Positions 17,596 to 26,933 of a stretch of 64,000 nucleotides of DNA are shown one piece after another. How positions within the stretch are numbered: the first letter of the stretch is position 1; each line of letters starts with the position of its first letter. The notes below the pieces were generated by a model. The model was not told where the DNA came from. It saw nothing but the letters and a program-made list of their open reading frames with translations, and did not search any database. Source of the DNA: Rachicladosporium sp. CCFEE 5018 (taxonomy: Eukaryota > Ascomycota > Dothideomycetes > Cladosporiales > Cladosporiaceae); contig KZ111148.1 in NCBI GenBank assembly GCA_002077045.2, positions 470,757 to 534,756 of the forward strand, written 5' to 3'. Made by a program: the position numbers and the translations under genes.

Positions 17596-18639
17596 GTCGG
17601 TGATCTGTGTTTTGGTCCTAGAGATGATGTGATCCGTAAGTGGTTGCGTGTTGCGCGTCGTGATTGAATCGGAACCTAGACCGCCGTTAGGTCCCTACAA
17701 AGACGGAACCCTACATGTAAGTATCGGTCAGTGGCTAAGGTTTGTTTCACACGTGGACATCCGCTAGTACGTGGCCAAGTCGACACTGCCCCTAGAGCGG
17801 CAGTAGGCCTCGTCTGCCGCAGGAACGCTGCATCGCGTGGGAAATGCTGCGCCGCAAACTCCAGTACCTAGATATCAATGCTGCAAGTTGAAGACCTGAC
17901 TCATAACCCACTGTAACCATTTTCGCCGACAACGCCGATACTCCTGTCCAAGGGCACGAACGTGCTTCTACATGGTATTGGACACACACATACGCAGTAG
18001 GTTTAGACAAGTCCTCGTCAGAACAGCATCGTGGCAAGCATGGCTGGATCTCCTCATGAGAACAGTAGTATTGAGCTTCCCAGCGGCCAAGCAGGGCGAA
18101 AGACCATGCTGATCATGGCCGACATGTGTAGCGATGCCTCAGACTGGCATCTCCTCATATTGCAGGTCACCATCAATCCTACGATTCCGTCAGCAAGCAG
18201 TCATGGACAAGCATGCGAGTGCACCGCTGTTGGCTGCGCTTAGAGGCGCGGATGGCTGTCACTGAGCCATGATTCACGACCTGCATACTACATGCTTGCG
18301 CCTCTCCGGGTTGCCTCGAGGACAAGGCTGCGCATGCGGGCGGACGCATGGAAGCTCTAGTCAAGTTGACACTGCTGATGAGATTACGGTGGTATTGACA
18401 TCGTAAGGCAGGGATCTGCTGCCCCGATCGAAGCGATACAGGCTGGTGCCATATGTATGTCGCTCATCGTGGGACAGGACAGACGAGTAGATGTGTGGTT
18501 ATGTGCGGTGGGAAAAGGCCGACAGCCGCTAGCGGCGGGCGTAGCCTTGCCAATCAACGCCAGCCTGAACATTGGAGCTCGAACTTCGATGCTCTCGCTG
18601 CGAGCTGTCACAAGAATCTTGCAGTAGCTATTGCGCGGC
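17596..18639. promoter_or_regulatory. 1-kb region between HET gene and dihydroorotate dehydrogenase
   Basis: Divergent promoter region of two unrelated genes. Small open frames occur on both strands but none has family features. I see nothing else here. Confidence 0.4.
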
Positions 18640-20490
18640 ATGGCGGGCTCTCAGCGCCTGGCACGTCTGCCGGCCGCCTTGTCCTGCTCGAGGCTCTCTC
18701 ACACGCCGCGATTATACTGCCGGCATATCCGGACACCCATATTTTCGCACACGCAGCAATGGGGCATCCACCAAGCGGCCTCTACTGCCGCGAGAGACGC
18801 TCGCTCTACTGGCACACGTCTAAAGAACCTGATATATGGCACTGGGATACTCGTCACTCTGGGGTTCGGCTACCTATACATGACAGACACTCGCGCAAGC
18901 ATACACCAATGGCTTGTCGTTCCCTCCCTCCGTCTGCTGCACTACGATCCTGAAGAAGCGCACCACAAAAGCGTGTCTTACATACAAGGGCTCTTTGCGT
19001 TCAATTTTCATCCCCGGGAAAGAGGGAATGATGACACCGAGCGGAGTGACCTGAGGGTAGAGGTCTTTGGGCACGTTCTCGACAATCCGATAGGCACGAG
19101 CGCAGGTATCGACAAGGATGCTGAGATTCCTTCTCCGTTGTTCGCACTCGGACCTGCGATCGTGGAGGTCGGTGGCGCGACGCCACTGCCACAGGAGGGA
19201 AACCCAAAGCCAAGGGTGTTCAGGCTACCTAGTCAGAACGCGCTAATCAATCGGTATGGGCTGAACAGCAAGGGCGCAGATCATGTTGCGAAGAACTTGC
19301 GGCAACGAGTGAGGGAATTTGCGCGAAGTCTCGGACTGGGACTTGGGCCGGATGGAGAGCGAGCGGTTTTGGATGGAGAGGCTGAAGTACCTCCAGGTAG
19401 TCTAATCCCCGGGAAGCTGCTGGCTGTGCAGATGGCGAAGAACAAGACCACCCCTGACGGCGACATTGAGGCGATAGCGAGAGACTACGTGTATTGCGTG
19501 GATCAGCTGGCGCGGTACGCAGACATCCTGGTCGTCAACGTTTCGTCACCGAATACGCCTGGGCTACGAGATCTGCAGGCTGTAGGCCCACTTACAAGCA
19601 TCCTGTCGGCAGTGGTAGATGCAGCGCAGTCTACTGATCGAAGAACAAAGCCAGCAGTCATGGTAAAAGTCAGCCCAGACGAAGACTCTGACGAGCAGAT
19701 CTCGGGCATCTGCCAAGCAGTCTGGGCATCAGGTGTAGACGGAGTGATTGTAGGCAACACCACGAAGAAGCGACCAGATCCGATACCCAAAGGCTACATC
19801 ATGCCCGCACACGAGGAGAAGCTGCTCACTGAGATGGGAGGTTACTCAGGACCACAGTTGTTCGAGCGTACCCTAGCGCTCGTGGGCAGATACCGGGCAA
19901 GACTCGATCAAGGTCCTTTAAAAGAGGCTGCGACGCCTGTACCTTCGAAGCCAGCACAGTCAAGACCAGCACAGTCAAAGCCATTGCAACCAGCACCAGA
20001 GAAGCCTATAATGACTCCCAGTAGTCCCATTGTGGACGCTGCAGATGCCAGCACAGCACGCGACGCCGCAAGACTGAAGCCCCTTACACCAGAAGCGGAA
20101 GCAGCCAGCAAGCAGCCCATCATCAAAATACCTGAAACGCCCTTTGCATCGTCCGCAGCAAAGCTCCAAGCCTCCGAGGTCGCGAGCAATGCCGCGGCTT
20201 CGTCAGATCTTTCGAATTTACCAACACCAAAGGCATCGATCACATCCGCTGCGCAAGCTCAGACGTCCTCGCCCAGCCCGGCGATCAAGTCAGCCGAGCC
20301 AGCATCGAAAGTCATCTTCGCCACAGGCGGAATTACGACTGGCGAGCAGTGCCTACAGATCCTCAACGCAGGAGCGTCAGTCTGCCAGGTGTACACAGCG
20401 ATGATGTACGGAGGCGTGGGTACGATTACGAGGATGAAGCGGGAGATGCGTGAGGCCATGGGCACGGAGCCCGGCTCGGAAGGAAGCTGA
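18640..20490 (+). CDS. Dihydroorotate dehydrogenase (quinone), mitochondrial class 2, with a C-terminal-half insertion
   Basis: Oxidises dihydroorotate to orotate and passes electrons to ubiquinone: the fourth step of pyrimidine synthesis, at the inner mitochondrial membrane. The product is 616 aa from ATG 18640. A presequence rich in Arg/Ala/Ser is followed by one hydrophobic anchor (LIYGTGILVTLGFGYLYM). FMN/substrate motifs are present: NPIGTSAGIDKDAEIPSPLF, VEVGGATPLPQEGNPKPRVF, NRYGLNSKGADHV, NVSSPNTPGLRDLQ (catalytic Ser region), VMVKVSPDEDSDEQI, DGVIVGNTT, FATGGITTGEQC. About 129 residues (427-555), rich in Pro/Ala/Ser with PAQSRPAQSKP repeats, interrupt the barrel between the YRARLDQGP segment and KVIFATGG. 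It is convergent with the epimerase gene. Confidence 0.95.
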   Translation: MAGSQRLARLPAALSCSRLSHTPRLYCRHIRTPIFSHTQQWGIHQAASTAARDARSTGTRLKNLIYGTGILVTLGFGYLYMTDTRASIHQWLVVPSLRLLHYDPEEAHHKSVSYIQGLFAFNFHPRERGNDDTERSDLRVEVFGHVLDNPIGTSAGIDKDAEIPSPLFALGPAIVEVGGATPLPQEGNPKPRVFRLPSQNALINRYGLNSKGADHVAKNLRQRVREFARSLGLGLGPDGERAVLDGEAEVPPGSLIPGKLLAVQMAKNKTTPDGDIEAIARDYVYCVDQLARYADILVVNVSSPNTPGLRDLQAVGPLTSILSAVVDAAQSTDRRTKPAVMVKVSPDEDSDEQISGICQAVWASGVDGVIVGNTTKKRPDPIPKGYIMPAHEEKLLTEMGGYSGPQLFERTLALVGRYRARLDQGPLKEAATPVPSKPAQSRPAQSKPLQPAPEKPIMTPSSPIVDAADASTARDAARLKPLTPEAEAASKQPIIKIPETPFASSAAKLQASEVASNAAASSDLSNLPTPKASITSAAQAQTSSPSPAIKSAEPASKVIFATGGITTGEQCLQILNAGASVCQVYTAMMYGGVGTITRMKREMREAMGTEPGSEGS

Positions 20491-20901
20491 ATGATGAAGG
20501 AAAGGTCTAGATCGCGAGGGCTCTCCGACGAAGTGTATCTCTTGTACAGGCACGAACGAAGGCAGCCCCAGGACCGACACGAGATGTAATGCAGATGGAC
20601 TGTACATAACAAAACCCTGTGAATATACCCCATTACCCGACACCCAACAAAAATTTCAATACTTTTCCTCGAACTTCTCGTGACTCCGCTCCTCTAGCAG
20701 TTCGAAACATGGGCAGTGCTGCTGTTGAACTAGCTGCGGTGATGACTAGCTAAGCCACCGCGGCTATGCGCGACGTGATGCAAGCCCAGCTGGCAACGAC
20801 GTTACTAATGTCTCTCACGGGCGGTGATACAGTCCACTCGCTGTCCGGTCTCATCGCAGAAGCGTAAGAGGCGTTCAGACGCCGAGAGAAGCGACGGCAA
20901 C

Positions 20902-21612
20902 TCAAAGCTTCACGTCATCCAGCGGTACCTCCACAACCTGATCACTCCCCTTGTAAGCCGGAACATCAAACCCATACTTCTCCGCCACCCCACTTCCCAC
21001 AAACCTCCCACCCACAAAATGCCGTCCCCGGAACCACTTGACCAGTGGCTTCGGCGCCGTCAAACTAATAAGCGCAGTAGGCATATACCCCTTCCCCGGC
21101 CCATCACCAGGAGGCCCAGTTTCAATGTTCCAACTACTTGGCGCATCCACAGCCAGGACCGGAACTTTGGTGGAAGCCAGCGTAGCGATGATAGAGGGGA
21201 AGGGTTCACGGACTTCGCCACTGAATGAGAAGCCAAAGATGGCGTCGAGGATATAGTCTGCTTCCTTCGCTGCGGCGGTGAAGTCCGTCACGAAGGGGAC
21301 TTTCAGCTGCTCTAGTTGCTTTCGCAGGCGGGCGTAAAGCTCGTGTTTCGTTTGCTTTGGGAAGTAGACGGAGGGTTTGTAGCCGAAGTGATAGAGGTGG
21401 CGAGCTGCTACCAAGCCGTCGCCGCCGTTGTTGCCGGGACCGCAGGCGACTAGGATTCTGGGGGTTTTGGTGGGAGGCGAGAGAGTGTGGAGGCATTGAG
21501 CTACGGAGAGGCCGGCTAGTTCCATTAGTTGGTCGAGGGAGAAGGCGCCGGTTGACATTAGCTCGGCATCGAGGGCGGCGGCCGATTTGGCAGTGAGAGT
21601 GCGGAGGGCCAT
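20902..21612 (-). CDS. NNR1: NAD(P)H-hydrate epimerase (YjeF N-domain)
   Basis: Epimerises R- and S-NAD(P)HX so that a separate dehydratase can repair hydrated nicotinamide cofactors. The product is 236 aa from ATG 21612 (MALRTLTAKSAAALDAELM). The open frame extends upstream but without an ATG, so no mitochondrial leader is proved. Motifs: FSLDQLMELAGLSVAQCL, RILVACGPGNNGGDGLVAAR (the cofactor-binding loop), DAIFGFSFSGEVREPFPSII, VPVLAVDAPSSWNIETG. The C-terminal LISLTAPKPLVKWFRGRHFV and VPAYKGSDQVVEVPL are standard. Length agrees with fungal single-domain forms. The kinase-like YjeF C-domain is absent, as expected in eukaryotes. Confidence 0.96.
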   Translation of the reverse strand: MALRTLTAKSAAALDAELMSTGAFSLDQLMELAGLSVAQCLHTLSPPTKTPRILVACGPGNNGGDGLVAARHLYHFGYKPSVYFPKQTKHELYARLRKQLEQLKVPFVTDFTAAAKEADYILDAIFGFSFSGEVREPFPSIIATLASTKVPVLAVDAPSSWNIETGPPGDGPGKGYMPTALISLTAPKPLVKWFRGRHFVGGRFVGSGVAEKYGFDVPAYKGSDQVVEVPLDDVKL

Positions 21613-21964
21613 GGTTGAGATGTGTCGCTGTTGTCGCAGAAACCTGAGTAGCTCTGTTGATGGAAACGCCAATGTTAGTGATGGAATCCAAGTGGACGTC
21701 GGCAATGACGTTAGCTTCGCTGCAAGCTTGTGATTGGCTGAAAAGCTAGTGGGCAGTACTGGAGGTCATCCGTGATTATGTCTTGGAACGCCGGCCTGGA
21801 AGATGTTGACTGAGCTTCGCAAGCAGCTGCTCTGCTTCGGCCGGTCTAGCTCTGAGTCGATCAAAGCCGAGTCCGCGATCAGAACAGCGAGCTGGCTTGC
21901 AGCTGCCTCGCCAATCGTTGGGTGCAGCTCGAGCTATTTTGAAGGAGGCTATATCGACAAGATC

Positions 21965-23345
21965 AGTCGCCTGTCGGAGGGCTGCCGCTCCATGCGCCAA
22001 AGATCACGGCTTTGCCACTACTATTGTGGTTCTTCTGTGCGTGCTGCTCCAGACTCAGTACGAGATGTCCAGTGCGTACGTATACTTCTGCACAACAGTC
22101 AGCCAATTGCGCCATTGTTGCGTCTTCTCAAACTTGGCTTACCTTCAAATTCGACCTCGTAGCTCACAGGCACTTCCACGTCGCTTGCATACATCAGAGG
22201 CATAGCAGCCGCTCTCTGCTTTCGCTTGACCACTTTGAACTTGATGCCTACATCGTTATGCCTCGTATTGGCCCATAGCACGTTCGGATCCTTACTTGGG
22301 TCCAGATGCTCAGCGGTGTCTGTGCCCGAGACAGCTGCAGAAGTCGCTTCAAGCTCGCGATGGATGACAATCGTGCTCTCGTCTGAGAATGATCGCGACT
22401 CACACATCCTCTTCAGCCAGTCTCGCCACACACGTATAGTGCTGTCAGTCACGGGTACTATTGACTCTAAGAGCCCTCGCCTTGGCTCACGCTTGCCAAG
22501 ATACGCAGTGGTGGCGAGTTGGGAGAACAGCTCATGCGCATCCACGGTGACAATGTCGCGAACGACTTCCTTCGTGTCTGAAGCCTCGGCCTGCGGATCG
22601 GAAGCAGGGTGCGTTCTTGAGCCCGGAACATCTCCAGGTCGCAGCCATCTGGGGACCTTCCTTTCGGGTTCATGTTGCTGAGGCCGGAAGCGGGTGTAAA
22701 GATTGCCGAGTCGATGAGNNNNNNNNNNNNNNNNNNNNNNNNNNNNNNNNNNNNNNNNNNNNNNNNNNNNNNNNNNNNNNNNNNNNNNNNNNNNNNNNNN
22801 NNNNNNNNNNNNNNNNNNGATACGCAGTGGTGGCGAGTTGGGAGAACAGCTCATGCGCATCCACGGTGACAATGTCGCGAACGACTTCCTTCGTGTCTGA
22901 AGCCTCGGCCTGCGGATCCGAAGCAGGGTGCGTTCTTGAGCCCGGAACATCTCCAGGTCGCAGCCATCTGGGGACCTTCCTTTCGGGTTCATGTTGCTGA
23001 GGCCGGAAGCGGGTGTAAAGATTGCCGAGTCGATGAGCCTGCCCGAGGGTTGGGCCATCGATATTGAGACTGCGACCAACTCCATCGAGGCCGTGAGTGC
23101 CCAGTGGGATACCAAATAGGCCAGGTGCTGTCAATTGATCAGACGGATGATAGCACTCGAGATACATCGTGTGGCCATCGAGCTCGGCTGCGTACTGCAG
23201 TCGATTATGGAACAGTCGTAGGATCAGGGAATGGAACCGTCGACATGTCGTAATCCATTGCAATAGCTCGATGGTGGAGAACTGGCCGAAGATGCTGAGG
23301 AGTATCTGGACATACTTAGTTTGGGAGGGTATGTCCCCCTAGGAC
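21965..23345 (-). CDS. F-box-like fungal protein, interrupted by an assembly gap
   Basis: The N-terminal frame (about 23345 down to 22819) opens QILLSIFGQFSTIELLQW and CRRFHSLILRLFHNRLQ. This resembles an F-box, whose usual role is to bind Skp1 and present substrates to SCF ubiquitin ligase. It continues YLECYHPSDQLTAPGLFG and, after the gap, LATTAYLGKREPRRG and RVWRDWLKRMCE to about 22140. The frame breaks only because 219 bp is present twice around the N run (see findings). Collapsing the copies restores one continuous frame through DAHELFSQLATTAY. No ATG is seen at the 5' end, so a further upstream exon is likely. A GTAAGC donor near 22140 suggests one more 3' exon to about 21965. The family call is moderate; the broken model is certain. 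Confidence 0.6.
22500..22718. repeat. Copy 1 of a 219-bp duplication flanking the scaffold gap
   Basis: Matches 22819-23037 at 218 of 219 positions; the one difference is g at 22600 versus c at 22919. It ends exactly at the first N. Best read as two contig ends that overlap but were not merged. Confidence 0.95.
22719..22818. other. Scaffold gap of 100 N
   Basis: A run of exactly 100 N is the convention for a gap of unknown size. The identical flanks indicate that the real gap is probably negative (overlapping contigs). Confidence 0.99.
22819..23037. repeat. Copy 2 of the 219-bp duplication flanking the scaffold gap
   Basis: Begins at the first base after the N run and then continues into unique sequence at 23038. 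The relationship to copy 1 is a constant offset of 319 bp (219 + 100). Confidence 0.95.
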
Positions 23346-23668
23346 GAGGAATGTATACTTCGTTCGGCAGTACGAATATCGAAGCACTCTTAATCTCCAT
23401 CATCGATCCGTGGTACGAATTAGCAAGTACCTCAACGTCTGCTTAAAAGTCTGTAGATGGATCGATCTCGTAGACAGTTCGGTCTGGACTCCATGATGGC
23501 ATACCGAAGTCACGTGTCGTGGTGTCGATGTCGCGTTGCGCCTTGACCACTTCAGGCAGAATAAACTTCCGGACGCGCCGCCCAGGATTACATCGACTTC
23601 ACCTCGCGGCTTGAACTACGCAAATGTCATGCTATAGGGCTATCTTGTCAGAGTTGGTCCAGTGATCG
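23346..23668. promoter_or_regulatory. Divergent promoter between the F-box-like gene and the Ecm11-domain gene
   Basis: About 320 bp of non-coding sequence. It may include an unrecognised first exon of the minus-strand F-box gene. Confidence 0.4.
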
Positions 23669-25210
23669 ATGGCGCCGCCAGTCATGGAAGGCATGACGGA
23701 GTACGTGCGGCACAAGTCTGAAGGTGGGCAACAGCCGCACAAGCTTCACGATCTCAGAGCGGCTGTGCCAACTGACGATCCGAGATATGGCCAGCGGGGC
23801 AGGAGGCCCGGCAGCAAGAACGGCAAGCCGAGCTCTAAGCGCAAAGGATCTGCCCATCGTGTCACCGGCTACGAGAGCGACGCAAGTGAGGCGGATCGGC
23901 ACTCCACGAATGCGAGTGTACCACCCGCTCCACCACAACCAGCATCCGATTACCAGGACTCGGACTTCTTGGAAGCCGAGTATCAAGCTACGCTCCAGAA
24001 GACTAAATCGAAAACGCTTTCAGAGATCGTCATCAAGGGCGACTCCATCCCTTCGACCTCGGACGGCGCTTTGACGATCATTAGTCACGGGAATAAGGTC
24101 GACGAGATGGAACAGCACTCACGACTTTCTCAGCAGCCGACAAAGTCCCAGCATCCCGTAAAGAGGAGTCACAGTACTGCAATTCCAAACAGACGAGCTC
24201 CTCGTGGCTTACCAACTTCGACCACCGCACAGCAAGCCCAGCACCAGAGTCAATACTTAAGTCATGATCATCAGTCGGGTCCCCCTCATGGCGAGACTGA
24301 GCTTCCACTCTATTCGAACGACCCTACGAAGCCAGGCGGTTTCCAATTTGGGGCTGCCAAACCACAGAAGAACGTCAACCTACCACTCCACAAGCCGACT
24401 GTCCAGCAGCCTCACGTGCAGTCACAGGGCATGACGATTGCCGAGACTGTCTCAAACGGTGTTCAGAATCAATATCAGTCGAGGCAGTCGACTCGCAACA
24501 CTGTCGCACCCGCTGCGCTCCCGGAAGCTGATGCACAGCATCCACGAGGGCAGATGATGGCCAACACATCCCGACCACAGACTGCTGCTACTCACGTGCC
24601 TGGCAAGCACAAGCGTGGGGTCCCACCGGTGCCACTGTTCAACGCTCCGCCGCACAATCCAGACCCACCAATTCACCCAACACAGCATAGCAGCGATGGG
24701 TACGTCAGCGAGGAAGAGCCAGACGAGGTCGAGGATTTTGATCTCGACCATCACTTCGATGACTTAGCGAAGATGGGTTACGCTGACTTGCAGCGCGAAC
24801 CATTCGACAAGGCGCCCGATGCCGACAATTTCATTTTACACAATGCGCCAGACGATGCGAGCCTCGCAGAGAAGCTCTCTGCAGTCCTGGCACAGACTGT
24901 GAGCGGCGATGACGGTGTCGAGATTTACGATTTCCGTATCAAGTTCATGGCGTCTCTCACTATCGATGAATGGGAGGAAGCTGGTGCGTGGCTCGTTCAG
25001 CATTTTGGCACTGTCGTGCAGAATTTCACCACCGTCCGGCGTGAGAAGCGCAAAGCAGCCATCGCCTTCGAGAGCGAGATCGAGGCGCGGGACAACTCTG
25101 TCGGCGCCAAGCGTTCACAGATAAGAGGCGCGCTCGATGAGATGAAGGTGAATGGGAACGCGGTGCTGGGTACGACGCCCAAGAAGGGTAGGAAGGAGTC
25201 AAAGGAATGA
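23669..25210 (+). CDS. Ecm11-domain protein
   Basis: The product is 513 aa in one exon. Residues 1-350 are charged, Pro/Ser/Gln-rich and disordered. The C-terminal 150 residues resemble the fungal Ecm11 domain: a hydrophobic/acidic lead (GYADLQREPFDKAPDADNF), MASLTIDEWEEAGAWLVQHF, then a long basic/acidic coiled coil (RREKRKAAIAFESEIEARD) ending with a Lys-rich tail. In yeast Ecm11 works with Gmc2 in the central element of the synaptonemal complex. In filamentous fungi the domain is widespread and mostly uncharacterised, so a meiotic role here is inference. The ATG at 23669 opens the frame. Nothing in the neighbours supports a specific pathway. Confidence 0.72.
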   Translation: MAPPVMEGMTEYVRHKSEGGQQPHKLHDLRAAVPTDDPRYGQRGRRPGSKNGKPSSKRKGSAHRVTGYESDASEADRHSTNASVPPAPPQPASDYQDSDFLEAEYQATLQKTKSKTLSEIVIKGDSIPSTSDGALTIISHGNKVDEMEQHSRLSQQPTKSQHPVKRSHSTAIPNRRAPRGLPTSTTAQQAQHQSQYLSHDHQSGPPHGETELPLYSNDPTKPGGFQFGAAKPQKNVNLPLHKPTVQQPHVQSQGMTIAETVSNGVQNQYQSRQSTRNTVAPAALPEADAQHPRGQMMANTSRPQTAATHVPGKHKRGVPPVPLFNAPPHNPDPPIHPTQHSSDGYVSEEEPDEVEDFDLDHHFDDLAKMGYADLQREPFDKAPDADNFILHNAPDDASLAEKLSAVLAQTVSGDDGVEIYDFRIKFMASLTIDEWEEAGAWLVQHFGTVVQNFTTVRREKRKAAIAFESEIEARDNSVGAKRSQIRGALDEMKVNGNAVLGTTPKKGRKESKE

Positions 25211-26933
25211 GATGGATGACATTATCTTGCTCAACGTGCTGAAGGGAAGGGACTTGCTTGCGAATGCGTTGATGTTGCTACGAATCGATGACTTGACGCC
25301 AGGACGAATGTTACGAAGAGGCTTTGCTATGCATTTCTAGGCGCGCTATACCCTGGTGGAGGATCTGTAGCTGATGCTCGCTGTAGTTGGAAGATACAGA
25401 GCAATGATGCTCGTCGTTGCTGCGATGGGGTCTTATGTCGGCAAGCATATCGGTGAAGCAGTTTCGTTTCACGTGCCTCCCTGGCCACTGGTGTCCCAAC
25501 GCTCCGAACATGCTGCTTCAGGCACCCCAAACCCTGCATAGGCAACACTCTTGACGTACATGTATCCTGGCGTACCCGCAAGCCACAATCTCATGCCCGA
25601 CTCTCAGCCCCAACGTGGAGCCGACGGCAGGCATTCAGATAAGGGAGCTCGGTCCGAAAAGCTGGAGAACATGCAATCTACCCCACGCGTCACCCACGTC
25701 TGGAGGATCAAACGAAATGCGGATCATGACCAGGGAGTGCAGATCCGGTCTCTATTACCCGGAGTGTCGCGTAGAAAGGTGTTGAGGACGTTTCGTATGC
25801 GGATGCTGCTTGGCTAGCGAGTCGGAGAGAGGTCCTACATCGACGTACTATGATGATGAGGCGGAGTTCCAGACCGTCATACCCCAGCTCAACTCACCCC
25901 ACACTGCACACAGCCTTACGACAAATGGACATCACGGCATATAATCGGAGAATCTCACCCACAGCATCGCATTCCGTTGAGCGCCTTGCGTCCCCTTCCC
26001 ACCTTCGTTGAGCACTCTCACCCGTCCATGACGTCTCATGACCCGATTGTTCCGGCCAGTGACACAGTAGAAGTGATGTTGGCATTAGATTGTAGCGCAG
26101 CCGAGCGCCTCCGCCGCGATAAGCACCATGCATGATGATTATCTGTATGGGGAATCTGTGGGGAGATGTACCGCCGTACCTGGGGCTAGGTCCGCATAGT
26201 GAAGACGTGTCGCCAGAGAAGGCAACCCGAGCAGGATGTTGGCGAGATGGTGAAGGCTATTCGGATACACCGAGATTGTGTCGGTGTAGGGCCGATGCGC
26301 CGCTGTGGGCGAGTTGCGGGGAAGATGGAGATGGGAAGTTTGGGTTTGGAGGTATTTCGTCGGTAACGCGAGCGGCAAAGCTGAGGTTGCGAGTCTCTGC
26401 TGTGGGATCGCACGTCATGATCGATTAGGAGAGAATTCAGCGTGTTCGCACCTCGGTGCGATAGCAGTCTATCGTTATAGCGAAGAAGGATCACGCAACG
26501 AGTGATAGCCGACAAAGTTTTCCAACGAGCCGCGACTTTGCGGAGAAAGTTCCCTGTGCAGCAAGCACGTGAAAGTGGAAGTGCGAGAGGCATGTGAATG
26601 CATGTGAAGGAACTGTGGTAATGATGAAGAGCTCGAGAGTAGACTGGCAGCAATGTGAAATAGATATCGAGTTGAGACCTGGAGCCATTGGCAGCTGTCT
26701 GCCATCTATGTCATGTTCCTCGCAAGCGACGTAGGCATCGCCCTTGCGACGCGTCGAACTCCCAGCACATGTAGTGCCTCCCATTAGCCCATATATCAAG
26801 CGGCCGTGACATGCTCGCATTGATGCCCACAGTACCCCGTCTAGTCGCTAGAACGCCGCGCGTAAAAGACAGCAAACAATCTCGAGACTCTCGTGCTGCT
26901 CAGTAATGATGGTTTATTGTAATCATCCACATC
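25211..26933. other. 1.7-kb region between convergent Ecm11-domain and creA genes
   Basis: Non-coding as far as I can see; this is much longer than other convergent spacers in the window (about 130-800 bp). It would hold both 3' UTRs. Open frames on each strand are short and unlike known proteins. Confidence 0.45.

Noticed and set aside
22500..23037. Apparent natural tandem duplication
   Set aside because: Both copies stop exactly at the edges of a 100-N gap, which points to assembly rather than biology.
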